Assembly (NCBI GenBank): GCA_015680685.1
Contig: MNCI01028891.1
Span: 59,209-101,633, forward strand
Direction of reading: 5' to 3'
Origin: Gnetum montanum
Lineage: Eukaryota; Streptophyta; Gnetopsida; Gnetales; Gnetaceae
DNA length: 42,425 nucleotides
In this document: positions 32,870 to 42,425 of the stretch, in pieces
How positions within the stretch are numbered: position 1 is the first letter of the stretch
Layout: the number at the start of each line of letters is the position of its first letter
Notes under the pieces: model-generated
Databases searched by the model: none
What the model was told of the DNA's origin: nothing
What the model saw: only the letters and a program-made list of their open reading frames with translations
Made by a program: the position numbers and the translations under genes

Positions 32870-34080
32870 CCATGGTTTCAAGAGCAAACATTCAGATTAA
32901 AAGGTAATAAGGTGAGAATTAGGGTCACCTTCTCAATTATATTTACTAACTCAGGGAATGGGGACACCATGAGGTAGTGTCAAAGGTGGGGATATAGAAA
33001 TTATGGGATCATTCTAATAGAAGTTCATAATCATGATAGTTTGTTTAGTAGAAGCTTTAAGCCTATTCAAGTCATTTGTTAGGTCTTGGATCATTTAAAA
33101 GGCTTGATCTAAGCCTTGTGATGGCCCCATAGGCTACAAGGTTTGTACATAAGGTTGTGGAGTCTGTTGTGAGGCTTGTGGCCTTGCTATGGATTACATG
33201 ATAGAAGGAAAAGGTTGTGCTATGGTTGTTGCTTGTGGGCCAAAAAAACAAAAATAATGTTTATGCTAGTACTTGAGGCATAAATGGGAAAATGTAGTGT
33301 GTGATCCTTGTGTTGCTAGAGGTTCCGTGGTGGACCCCATGAAATTAGTTAAAGGATTTGTAGTGGTAAAAGCCACCATTGATGGTTTTACATGTCAAGA
33401 CTATGTTTTAAATGGAATTGATGTGTTATAGTGTGTTGTTTGTGATATTGGCTAAGTGTTATGTGTGGCTACAACCGATGTGGAATCTACCATAGTAGGG
33501 TATGGAGGACTAGAAGATAGCAACACCATGCCCATGGGGAAAATAAAAGCATTAGGGGAAGGTTTTGAGACTTTGGGGGATGTTTGTTGGAATAGTCCTC
33601 CAAGGATGTTTTCAAGCTTAGATTTTGCCTTAAATTCATCATTCTCTTCTTGTTGATCCCTAAAGGTAGGCTTGTCATCTTCCTCTTCTACGATAATCAA
33701 ATGCTCTAGGATGCTAGGATAGACGTTGTTAAGAGGAATTTATTTATATGGGGAAGAGATGTACTCTTTTCCACCCCTATGTATGAGCTCAAACTCCCTT
33801 TTGGCTTCAACTTCAATTCATGGAATTATCATGCCTACCTATATTTTGACACAAATGAAGTTATAATGATATTCATTTATGGCTACAAAATTAGGACTCT
33901 TCCCTCTAACTCTCAAGGATCACCTACACTCAATGACAACAAGGTCTTTGGGATCATACCTTCTCATGAATTGTTGTTTATGATCTTCACTAGTGATGGT
34001 GAAGGGAAATTTGGTGGACTTTTCAAAAGACATGGCTATAGTCCTAAGGATTGCTTAAGAGTAGGCTATAATTGGTAAAG
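32870..34080 (-). pseudogene. Element A gag-like region, strongly degraded
   Basis: On the minus strand there is an acidic, Ser/Pro-rich open run at 33452-33700 (IIVEEEDDKPTFRDQQEEND). Below it comes a broken frame with QASQQTPQPYVQTL, IPxVSKYNxEGDPNSHLITF and similar pieces, which recalls the start of a retroelement capsid domain. No zinc knuckle was found. The plus-strand open frame 33779-34078 (99 codons) matches nothing I know. The position between PBS and antisense gene fits gag. Confidence 0.35.
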
Positions 34081-34390
34081 AAGGAGTAAACTGCAATGAA
34101 TGGAATTCAAAAAATCTTCGAGGAAATAAAAAATAGCAAAGAATGATGTACTAGTTTTTCCTCACACCTAGAGGGGGCAGGGGGGAATGGCTAAAAACCA
34201 AAGTGGAAAGTTGGTGTTTTTCACTGGAACTAGTTTTAGGCAACTTATGAAAGAGTTGAACCATCCACTTTTGGAAACTAGAGAAAACTTTCTTGGAAAA
34301 AAAAGGAAAAAATAATAAGGGGTGAAAGATATCAACTTTGGCTTTGGAAATGGAAGGTTGGTATTATCAAGGAAAGCTTACACATGAAGT
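34081..34390. other. Leader of A next to the caulimovirid junction
   Basis: The sequence is AT-rich and purine-rich with a G-run (GGGGGCAGGGGGG near 34173). A short plus-strand frame reading WYYQGKLTHEVAAKEH lies at about 34355-34400, just before the first recognisable viral residues. I cannot assign it to virus or element. Confidence 0.3.
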
Positions 34391-34409
34391 TGCTGCTAAA
34401 GAACACTTA

Positions 34410-34812
34410 ATAGGTTCTTACCACAATGTTTCTATAACAAGTATCTTGCTGAATTCAAAAAACAAAATTTAGTTTTAGGAGAACTGTCTTTTGGACAAAT
34501 TAGACAGTTTATACTTGAAGTAAATAAAGATATGTTTTATCATGAACAAACACAAAAATTGATGAATGATCTCTCTAAAAGATTAAGGAAAAACTTATGT
34601 TTAGATTTATGTCCTAAAGAAAAATATTATCATGGACATAAAGATAAAAAATATTCTAAACATAAAGGTAAAGGAAAAATCCAAAAGTCTAGTAAATAGT
34701 GGAAAAGGAAACAACCTAAACATGTTAGGAAATATCCAAGTATGTTTATAAGTCGACAACAAAAGTTGAAATGAAAATATTTATGTTTTTACTTATGTCA
34801 ACGACTGCATTT
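34410..34812 (+). pseudogene. Caulimovirid coat protein, C-terminal part
   Basis: The frame from about 34442 reads EFKKQNLVLGELSFGQIRQF, a Lys-rich basic region, and then a zinc-knuckle remnant: Cys codons at 34784 and 34796 and His at 34808, spaced C-x3-C-x3-H, with the last Cys replaced. Stops are TAG 34697-34699 and TGA 34772-34774. The N-terminal part of the same protein is at the other end of the insert (40696-41244). Confidence 0.6.
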
Positions 34813-35698
34813 TGCAAAATCAACGTCTCAATAAGGATAAACATCCAAAGAAAATGCATTTTATCCAAAAACATAAGCTCAATGTACAATTCTATGATTA
34901 TCTTTCTGAGGATTCAATACAATACGATCCACAGATCGATATTCTTTATAACTCTCAGGAAGATTACAATATTTATTCTCCCTCATCACTATCTGATTAG
35001 GAGAATAACCCTTCTTTTCGTTCAGGGGATAGCTCTGTAGATTTTCAGCCATTAGATGTTTTAGAACCAGATGACAATGAAGATTATTATGCTTTACACA
35101 TGAATAGAGCAAGATCGTCCAAATCATCTTCAACATCTAGAGGTCATTTTGGAGGAAGAAGACCCTTAGGATATCCACATGTTACACCTTGGATTCCTTC
35201 ACTTACATCCATAAACCCTGATCCATATGAAATACATTCATTAGAACAAATAGAAAAATTAAAGTTCGATATTAAGACATTAAAAGAAAAACTCCGTTAG
35301 AAAATATTCCGAAGTATATGCATATAGAAAGTCAGTTAGGAAAGAAAAAAGAAGAGTATAAAAGGTTAAAACAAGCTCTAAGAAGTTAAGATATATTCTT
35401 AGATGCATAGCCAGTCCAATCATCTGAGAGTCTCGAGGAAGAGATGGAAGAATATTTACAACCTGAAGAAAAAGGTAAACAAATCATCAAAAGAAGTTCT
35501 AGTCCTGTAAAGGATGAACAATATTATTTACCTACAATCTTTGAAGGTGTAAATAAGTTGGTATGGCAAACATAAAGAATCAAACAACTCTAGGAATTTA
35601 TCAAATCGGCTCAACAAGAAATTGAACAATTATAATTAGAAGAGGAATCAGATAATATAAAACAATATGAGTTAGAATTAAAAACTAACCATCCTATT
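34812..35698 (+). pseudogene. Caulimovirid linker between coat protein and protease
   Basis: An acidic, Ser-rich segment runs in one frame from 34812 to 35300 with a single TAG at 34998-35000 (it includes LEPDDNEDYYALHMNRARSS). It then shifts near 35294 back to the frame used by the coat protein and the protease. A charged, coiled-coil-like stretch follows (LGKKKEEYKRLKQALR). Stops occur at 35387 and beyond. No catalytic motif is present. Confidence 0.5.
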
Positions 35699-36157
35699 AT
35701 GATTCACTCTAATCATAAATCACCATTATTAGTGCCTATTTGTACATTTTGGATTAAAATGAAAGGATGTAAACCATATCCGATCGATACTTTAATAGAT
35801 TTAGGTGCAGAAGTATCTATTGCTAGAAAGAGTATAGTTCCATCCTATAAGTGGAGAGATACAAAACCATTCTTAGTTAGATTCGATAAAGTAGATAAAA
35901 GAATCATTAAGAAAACCTCTCTACCTATAAAGACTCCCCTAGGTAATATTATTTATTTTACAGTTCATCAGATAGATTGTCTAGATTATGATATGTTAAT
36001 AGGCGTAGACAATTTAAGTTTATTAGAACCTTATCAGATAACTAAGGATAAGATTACGTTAAATAAATATGTGTATGAAAGAAAGTTTTATCCAGTATCT
36101 AGATTTAGGGATTACGATGCCAAACCCATTAAATCATCCACATGGGTAATACACTAG
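35699..36157 (+). pseudogene. Caulimovirid aspartic protease domain
   Basis: The order of blocks fits a retroviral-type protease: IDTLIDLGAEVSIARKSIVP, then TPLGNIIYFTVHQID, then DYDMLIGVDNL. The active-site triad should read D-T/S-G-A; here it is D-L-G-A (about 35807-35818), so the enzyme would be inactive. The frame ends at TAG 36155-36157 but continues beyond it into RT. Confidence 0.75.
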
Positions 36158-37063
36158 ATACAACAGAAAAATGAAGAATTTAGTCAAATTAGACAAAAGC
36201 TCTTAACAGTTGCAAGTGAAGATCCAGCAGCTTTTAGACATCAAAAAGAACATTGGTGTCACATACATTTATTGGATAATGTAACAGTTAAGGCTAAAGC
36301 ACATCATATTGGTATGAGTCCAAAACTAAGAACAGAATGTGAGGAAGAAATAAAAAAAATATTAGAAAAAGGATTTATCACAACGAGTACACATATGTTT
36401 GCTTGTGCAGCATTCTATGTAAACAAAAGGACAAAGTTGACCAAAGGAAAGAAAAGATTAGTTGTAAATTACAAACCTTTAAATGAAATTATCAAACCTA
36501 TTCAACACCCTATACCATCAAAAGATGATCTTTTCCAACGTCTAAAAAATACTCACATCCATTCGAAATTTGATTTAAAATCAAGTTTCTGGTAGATTCA
36601 GATCTATCCTGAGGATAGATGGAAAAAAACATTTATAGTACCAGGAGGATTGTATCAATGGAATGTTTTATCTTTTGGCATAAAGACCACCCCTTCAATA
36701 TTTCAATAGTGCATGGATACAATTTTTAAGAATTATAATTTTATTTTAGTATATATTGATGATATCTTAATATTATCTAAGAAGGCTCAACAACATTTAG
36801 AGCATTTAGAAAAGTTTTATGAAAATGGATTAGTTTTTTTTACATCGGAAAAGAAAATAGAAATTGGTGTAGAAACAGTCAAGTTCTTAGGAATGGAGAT
36901 AACACATGGTCAAATCCATTTACAAGACCATATATTAATCCAAATTTGGAAGTTTCTTGATGTCATGAAAGACAAGAAAAAATTACAAAGATTTTTTGGT
37001 TGTATTAATTATATTTTAGGATTTTATGCTAAGCTCGCCGAAGATAGAAAATTGTTGAATTAG
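36158..37063 (+). pseudogene. Caulimovirid reverse transcriptase
   Basis: It is in the same frame as the protease. Seen in order: VKAKAHHIGMSP, a finger region with IKKILEKGFITTSTHMFACA, RLVVNYKPLN, FDLKSSFW, then after a stop IYPEDRWKKTF and VLSFGIKTTPSIFQ, another stop, and the active site YIDD at 36752-36763. FLGMEITHGQI and the thumb QRFFGCINYI follow. In-frame stops are TAG 36593-36595, TAG 36707-36709 and TAG 37061-37063. The combination with movement protein and no integrase separates it from Ty3/gypsy RT. Confidence 0.85.
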
Positions 37064-37558
37064 ATGCTTACTAAGGAAGCAGGTGAGTGGACACAACAAC
37101 AGACCTTAGTAGTAAAAAGAATCAAAGAACAATGCCAACAATTACCACAACTCAAATTACCAACAATAGGTAAATTAATTTTGGAGAGTAATGCTTCAGA
37201 TGAATTTTGGGGTTGTGTACTTAATGAAGATCTTGATGGAATTACACATGTATGCCGTTAAGCATGTGGTAAATTCAATCCAGCTAATAGAAATTACCTT
37301 AGTAAGCATAAGGAACTCGTAGCCATCATAAAAGTTATTGAAAAGTTTAGATTGTTTTTGCAGGAACAACACTTTATTATTAGGAGTGATCTGAAACACT
37401 TTGACAAATATCTTCAAGTCAAAAACCTTAATAAAGTGGCTCATACTAGATTAATAAGATGGAGTTTATTTTTGTCTAATTTTACGTTTGATAGTCAGTA
37501 TATAGATGGTAGAAAGAATGCTCCGGTAGATTACCTGACCAGAGAATTTCATTTGTAA
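37064..37558 (+). pseudogene. Caulimovirid RNase H
   Basis: It continues RT in the same frame. LILESNASDEFWG is the first motif, with Asn in place of the first catalytic Asp. NYLSKHKELVAI keeps the Glu. IIRSDLKHF keeps the next Asp. The end, APVDYLTREFHL, runs to TAA 37556-37558 and has the usual shape of a caulimovirid polymerase C terminus. TAA at 37259-37261 breaks the frame. Confidence 0.8.
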
Positions 37559-37659
37559 TCTAATCTATTTTCTGAGTGTGTGTACAGATTTACTTATACA
37601 AGAAGGTTGGCAGCTACGATACAGTAGATGCTTATGAGGTTGTAATATAACAAATCAAT

Positions 37660-38377
37660 ACTTAGCCCAAGATGAAATGGAGCGGTATCGATCAAATCAT
37701 ATGTTTTAGTGGAATCAATTCTATGAAATAAATAAACATCTGCATGTATGGACCAATGTGACAAGAGCTTCTTATGGCAAATCACAACCGAATAACCAAT
37801 GGAGAAAAGTAACCCTCAATACAATGATCAATTTCCAAAATGTGGATTTTGAAACTACTTTTCCAGAAAATACCCATAATTAGCCATTATATCAACCTAA
37901 TGCTTTCCATGTATATTACATTAACTTTGATCCTAGTTGTAGGATAACAAGTTCATTTCTTCCATGGTGGCAAAAGTTTCATTGCATGCCAAGTTCAATC
38001 TAGTAGAACATGGTGAATTGCAATATTTCACTATAGTTCAGTCTATAGCGTGGCATTTACTCCACAAGGAAACCAATTCATTGGCATATTTCCTTATCTC
38101 CACATTTACCCATAGACTTGATTACCACAACCCTTGGTCATATGCATGGTACCAAGACATTTACACTACCATAGATGAAGATATCCTCCAGCATTGCCAA
38201 CAACAACAAAGATTCCCACTAACACTGGAATTCTATCATGTCAATCCCGAATATCAAGAGCTAAGAGGACAAGGAAAAGTCCATATGCATGAATATCTTC
38301 TCCATGAAGAGCCACTGTGGGATACTAACATCTGTCCATCGCCTGATGCTGATGCTGATAAGACAGATTCAAAATAA
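37660..38377 (+). pseudogene. Unassigned ORF downstream of RNase H
   Basis: A reading of about 230 codons runs from QDEMERYRSNHMF (about 37672) through WTNVTRASYGKSQPNNQWRK and FHVYYINFDPS to WWQKFH. A shift near 37975 carries it into the open run 37964-38377 (HGELQYFTIVQSIAWHLLHK, HRLDYHNPWSYAWYQDIYTT). It is rich in Trp, Tyr and His and lacks the viroplasmin motifs I would expect of a transactivator. The place, between polymerase and the promoter, is where some caulimovirids keep an extra gene. Function unknown. Confidence 0.45.
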
Positions 38378-38540
38378 GAATCTGCTACATGTGAATTTGT
38401 ATGATGTGTACTCCGAAGTTTATTGGATAGTGTGTATTCCAATTAAATTTAGATAAGCTTGTAGTCTTGTCAAAGAACCCTAGCCACATTGGCTTGGTTC
38501 ATGTCTATCCATGGGAGTGTCCATGGGAGGTCTTGAGTCC

Positions 38541-38668
38541 TATAAATACTTGTGTGCACAAGGGTAGGAGACATCCTCAGAGAAACCCAAAGTGTAGCGC
38601 TGAGCTCCTTTGAAGCATTCCTGAGAAGCATTCCCTATCTCGTTGTAAGCTTTTCTGTTTGCAATAAA
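38541..38668 (+). promoter_or_regulatory. Caulimovirid TATA box and poly(A) signal
   Basis: TATAAATA is at 38541-38548, after a direct repeat TCCATGGGAG (38508-38531). AATAAA follows at 38663-38668, about 120 bases downstream. A poly(A) signal this close behind the promoter fits a terminally redundant pregenomic RNA, where it is read on the second pass. Confidence 0.6.
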
Positions 38669-38732
38669 GATTGTGCTATGAGTTTTTGTATCTTATACTA
38701 TGTATTTAAGAGAAAATGCTATGCGCAAGAAA

Positions 38733-38746
38733 TGGTATCAGAGCCA
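38733..38746 (+). other. tRNA-Met primer binding site of the caulimovirid
   Basis: TGGTATCAGAGCCA matches the complement of the 3' end of plant initiator tRNA-Met. By convention it marks position 1 of a caulimovirid genome. No LTR end lies just before it, which separates it from a Ty1/copia element that uses the same primer. Confidence 0.85.
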
Positions 38747-39026
38747 AGGAATGATAGTAAGACCATACCGTAAATTAGATCTCTTATCCTATGATAGTAA
38801 ATTAGATCTGGGAGAAGCATGAGTGAGCCAGTATCATTGTGGAGAGAATATCGTCTTAACTGGAGAAATTTGTTAAGATAAGAATAGTGTGCATCATTTA
38901 TAGAAGTGACACAGCCAGATCATTGTGCTCGTGAAGTGCAGATTCGCTGGATATAATACGCGGTGTAAGACCTGAGGAAGAGGTAATAAGTCACATAGGG
39001 AGGCAACATCAACGGAGATAACGAGA

Positions 39027-39818
39027 ATGGCAAGACAATCAATGATTATAGGTGCCAGTTCTTATATACAACGTATTTCTCAATTTTGTTCGAATTCTAA
39101 TGGTACTGAACCTTTACCTATGCCTAAACGCTCAAAAATTTATCCCAAGTCTAGTTTAAAATGGTTAGAGTCATATAAGGAATTATATCTAGCTGAATGT
39201 GATCTAGAGATTAGTGGTTCAAGTTTAAGTCTAGTAACATTAACATTTTTCAGTCCTATAGAATGCAATAAGTGGATTAAGGAAGGATATAATTACATGA
39301 ATCTTGCAAAATTATCAATACATATACACCCTCACTTCAACTATCGGTGTAAGAACCCTCACTTCAACTATCGGTTGAAGAATCCATACTGGATTGCCTT
39401 GATTGATAAATGGTTTAAAAACTTTAAATATTCAATTATCACTCAAGCTAAGGGAACTTTAGAAACCGATGCCTTAATTATAACTGTTTCAAATTTTACT
39501 TTATCATTACATGACCCCCATATTGCATCTAGTTTGATGTTAATAGTTTATATTCCCATAGATATGGTAGACCAAACAATATACGCTACCATAGGAACTA
39601 GGTTATGTTTTAAATTATTTAGTTCAACAAGTATCCAAACGCTATTACCCTTTGGAGACCAAAAAGTTCAGGTAGGAACAATGAATTTAGAATATGGTGT
39701 TGAGATTAATACGGAAAGTTTGCCTGTACATACACAATACCCAAATATTACATCTAAGTATTCAACATATTTTGAATATTTGAGGCCAACCACCACTAGT
39801 ACAAAAAGAAGAACATAG
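39027..39818 (+). pseudogene. Caulimovirid movement protein
   Basis: The run of 263 codons starts at ATG 39027, 281 bases after the primer site. It has the core of the 30K movement-protein family that helps plant viruses pass plasmodesmata: NLAKLSIHIH, WIALIDKWFKNFKYSI, then GTLETDALIITVSNFTLSLH and IGTRLCFKLFSS. A 27-base tandem duplication (39329-39355 and 39356-39382) doubles nine residues, PHFNYRCKN and PHFNYRLKN. TAG 39816-39818 ends the run, but the same frame continues to about 40230, so it may have been part of a polyprotein. Confidence 0.7.
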
Positions 39819-40695
39819 GTAAAACTAAAACCTCCTAAGTTCTTAGATTATGATCCTCTTCAACATCAACATAGACAAAAACAACCAGTAAATTTGTTTC
39901 CAGCTAGTTCTTTCTTTCCTTCTTATTCTCCTAATTCGGTAGAAATTTCTGAAAAGGAAAGAACATAAGAAATTAGAGATTTACTGAGAAAGAAAAAAGC
40001 TTTAAAAGAAAAGCATAGAGAAACTATAGAACAAGAAGATTTCTCATCAAAACCTTCAATTTCTGGTGATGACCCTTCTTGTCATCATAAAGAATTAATA
40101 AAATTAGATTCTCATTATAAATGTAAAGAGTGTGATGCATTAGTATCCCAACCACATCTACACATGAATGTAAAAGAAGAATCTAATCCAGAAAACAAGA
40201 TAAACAAAAGAAAATTAAATTGGATGAGGAGTTGAAAAAGAAAGAGGAAGAACACCGAAAGAAATTTTGGGATTCACAAAAAGAAAAAATTGGATCTGGT
40301 ATAGTAGCTACAACATCTAGACAGATGTATACATCTACCTAGAAAGAAGCTACTAGTATGGACTTAATTTATAATATGAAAATAAAAGCTACATCCTCAG
40401 CTCCTTCTGATATAATTTGTTTACAAAAATGGGGTAATACGGCTTTAGGAGAAATATTAGAATAGCAGGCTTTAGAAGTTATAATGTTAGATACATAAAG
40501 AAAGATATGCGATATTTAGCAAAAGTCTGGATGCCTAAAAATTCATAACCATCTGCTCCACCCTTAACACCTTCTTCATCAGAATCTTCTAATAAGATTC
40601 CATCCTCCAATTCACCTCCAAAAGTTAGTCATACCCACAAAGCTAGCTATAGACGAAAACAACAACGTTTACAGGATGAAAAATTAAAAGGTAAG
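39819..40695 (+). pseudogene. Caulimovirid linker between movement and coat proteins
   Basis: The movement-protein frame continues past TAG with charged, Lys-rich sequence (IRDLLRKKKALKEKHRE) and a possible zinc site, HYKCKECDALVSQPHLH (about 40110-40155). It shifts frame near 40225 and again near 40440, with stops at 39967, 40340 and others. No catalytic motif. Confidence 0.45.
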
Positions 40696-41247
40696 ATGGA
40701 GAGATTACATATTCATATGAACACCAAAGATGAAGAAACATCTTCACTAGTAAGTACAGTAAAACCAACTTCATATGATACAGAAGAAGAGATTCTGTTG
40801 CAACAACATGCTCAACATAATCCAACCATACAACCAACGTATGTGTTGATGACACAAATGAGAAAAGCAGGAGCAAGACAACTAACATTCTCGATGGACA
40901 ATAAAAATTTAAAAGAAAGACAAGATGTCTTAGATGCTATCCAATCTTTCTTAAACATTCAAATCTATTTAGAAGAAAAACAACCTTATATTGCCATCGT
41001 GAATACAACATATAATTTTAGAGGTATCTTAAGACGATGGTGGAATCATATACCACCAGCCATAGAACGAAAAGTAACTATGTCACCTATAGTAGTATTT
41101 TTAAATGCAATTATAAAAGAATTCATAGGAGTTAAAACTAATTTAGAAACATTATATAGAGATAGTTTCTTTAAGGCAAGATTAAGCAGAATCCAATATT
41201 TACATAGCAAATGCTATCAAATGCCAAAATCCAACCACCAGTAACTT
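40696..41247 (+). pseudogene. Caulimovirid coat protein, N-terminal part
   Basis: The open run of 182 codons reads MRKAGARQLTFSMDNKNLKE, IVNTTYNFRGILRRWWNHIP, and then FIGVKTNLETLYRDSFFKAR, with the LRRWW block typical of plant pararetrovirus capsids. It ends at the insert edge (TAA 41242-41244) before the basic and zinc-knuckle regions, which are found at 34.4-34.8 kb. An upstream extension in the same frame to 40501 is Ser/Pro-rich. Confidence 0.6.
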
Positions 41248-41378
41248 TCATGATACAATTTTGATCATAGGAAAGGAAAAATCACCATTGATTCTTCAAA
41301 GGTTTTGGCTTCAAAAATAAAGAAAAATCTTGCAAAATGGCAACAATAAGAATTGATTTGGCCATAGAATTTAGGTGA

Positions 41379-41395
41379 AGGTCCTCCTAGCGCCA
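41379..41395 (-). other. Primer binding site of element A
   Basis: The minus strand reads TGGCGCTAGGAGGACC eight bases inside the LTR. It matches B's TGGCGCTATAAGGAGG in place and in its first eight bases. 41248-41378 to its left is leader sequence without a recognised feature. Confidence 0.55.
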
Positions 41396-41403
41396 AGAAA
41401 AAT

Positions 41404-42425
41404 TGTTGTGACTAAAAACCTCAATTGCTAGAATAAAAACCAAGGAGACTTAGTGTAAGTAGTTGCCCAACTTTGAATTCCAACGGCCTTGATGAGAGAA
41501 ATGGGATTTGAGGTGCCCTGGCTATTCTAGAAAATCAATGAGAGACTTATGAGATGCAAAATGTGGAAATATAAATAGATCCAAATAATGCATAGAAAAT
41601 AAAATTTAATTTTGAACATAAAACTTAAAACTTAAAAATTTATTAAGAAAGAAGAAAGAATAATTTAGAGAAATGTGTACAAATGGTGCTTGGATGAGTA
41701 GAAAAGGGGTTTCACTTGTGCAAGAGTTTAAAGCTTGTTGAAGACAATGTGATCTACTTCATGATCCAAGTGCTAAGCCACTCTTAATGCCATCAAACCT
41801 TCCTTCACTACTGCAATCTTGGATTTGCCAATTGGGTCACAATGCTTCCAAGTTGGGGCTCAAGAGAATGCAAGTATGGGAACTTGCCAGAGCTCTTGAG
41901 TGCCTAAGAATTCCCCAAGTGTGGAATAGAGAATTTTGTTTGAATTCTTGTAAGTGTTAAATCTTGTAAAAAATGCTTCAAAATTTTAGAACCTTGCTAA
42001 AAAATTACTCCAACTTGCTTAAAATTGTTAAACCTATAAATGGTATTTGAGGTTGGCTTTTATAAGTTTTTAGATCATAAATAGACTGAAAATTGGCTGT
42101 GAAATGACTACAAATTTGATGTAGTTTTTCTAAAAATTTTCTACCAAATTTAGGTGAAATGTATGCTCAAATTTGGGGGGTTACTATTCATCGTATGTGC
42201 TTCTCCCCATGGTCATTCCATTTACTATAAATAGTAACTAGGGCACACCTTCCATGCTAGAGATAAATCTTCCACACTAAGCTCTCCACCATGCTTGTTG
42301 AAGTGGTTAATCAATGTTGAAGTGTATGAATTGATGAATTTCATTTTCTGTGGCTTCCACGCTAGGGAATTGAATTTTCCATGCTAGGGAGAAACTTCCA
42401 TGTTGGGGGGAAACTTTCCATGTTG
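41404..42425 (-). repeat. 5' LTR of element A (continues past the window)
   Basis: The plus strand starts TGTTGTGACTAAAAACC, aligned with B's LTR start TGTAGTAACCAAAAATG after the same AGCGCCA-plus-A-rich spacer. At least 1022 bases lie here. The far end has TTCCATGCTAGGG and GGGAAACTTTCCATG words, also seen at the left edge of the window. No coding region is supported. Confidence 0.65.

Larger units (their letters stand above)
34391..41247 (+). mobile_element. Endogenous caulimovirid, circularly permuted
   Basis: This plus-strand, AT-rich block of about 6.86 kb carries all landmarks of a plant pararetrovirus and no integrase or LTR. In the order found it has: C-terminal coat-protein part, zinc-knuckle remnant, linker, aspartic protease, RT, RNase H (frame ends 37558), an unassigned ORF, TATA box, poly(A) signal, tRNA-Met binding site (38733), movement protein, linker, N-terminal coat-protein part. 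In the viral circle the coat protein would be one region, so the circle was opened inside it. The length is close to one genome. It sits in A's leader, in the opposite orientation to A. Exact junctions are uncertain by tens of bases. Confidence 0.75.

Noticed and set aside
34771-35040. Open frame of 89 codons overlapping the caulimovirid zinc-knuckle region
   Set aside because: It runs in a different frame from the acidic linker (34812-35300), which has the better coding look and connects to the protease frame.
38733-38746. Primer site of a Ty1/copia retrotransposon
   Set aside because: No LTR end precedes it, no integrase is nearby, and movement and coat-protein sequence follows. A caulimovirid fits better.
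1-42425. tRNA, rRNA or organelle-derived DNA
   Set aside because: I saw no cloverleaf-like sequence, no conserved rRNA words and no plastid or mitochondrial genes in a full read.

Overview
This window looks like intergenic DNA of a large, repeat-rich seed-plant genome, probably a gymnosperm. The evidence is long, old, heavily mutated Ty3/gypsy elements of the Tat type, an endogenous caulimovirid, a decayed PPR gene and a 300-N assembly gap. The species call is inference. I see no intact host gene, tRNA or rRNA.

Almost the whole window is one huge LTR retrotransposon, element A, on the minus strand. Its 3' LTR occupies 1-425 and its 5' LTR runs from 41404 past the right edge. Reading A from its 5' end (right to left): primer binding site at 41379-41395; a caulimovirid copy inserted in the leader (about 34.39-41.25 kb); a degraded gag-like stretch (32.9-34.1 kb); a plus-strand (antisense) intron-containing gene (29.15-32.7 kb, perhaps starting near 27.3 kb); a spacer of tandem arrays (20.6-29.15 kb) that holds a low-copy island with a PPR pseudogene and the gap; then pol, ending at 676.

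A's pol is split by element B, a second related element in the same orientation. B runs from 3950 to 19828, has LTRs of about 1.6 kb (3950-5562 and 18207-19828), starts TG and ends CA, and is bounded by a perfect 5-bp target duplication AACCC (3945-3949 and 19829-19833). B has the same unusual plan as A: PBS and leader repeats (17.75-18.2 kb), gag with a zinc knuckle (16.3-17.7 kb), an antisense multi-exon gene (11.28-15.6 kb), then RT, RNase H, a second RNase H and integrase (6.95-10.35 kb), then a repeat-rich 3' region.

Three features stand out. First, both elements carry, between gag and pol and on the opposite strand, a homologous gene that keeps GT-AG introns at matching positions. Its first conserved exon resembles an FCP1-like HAD phosphatase and its last encodes a coiled coil. 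Antisense orientation would explain why the introns survive retrotransposition. Second, a short motif, TAGTTTWANGTC-N6-GAC, recurs at module boundaries in both elements, including a 30-bp tandem array that also reads as a 10-residue peptide repeat. Third, the caulimovirid is about one genome long and circularly permuted, broken inside the coat-protein region.

All coding regions are broken by stops and frameshifts. By eye the stops are mostly TAG where Gln or Trp codons are expected, which fits cytosine deamination in methylated repeats.
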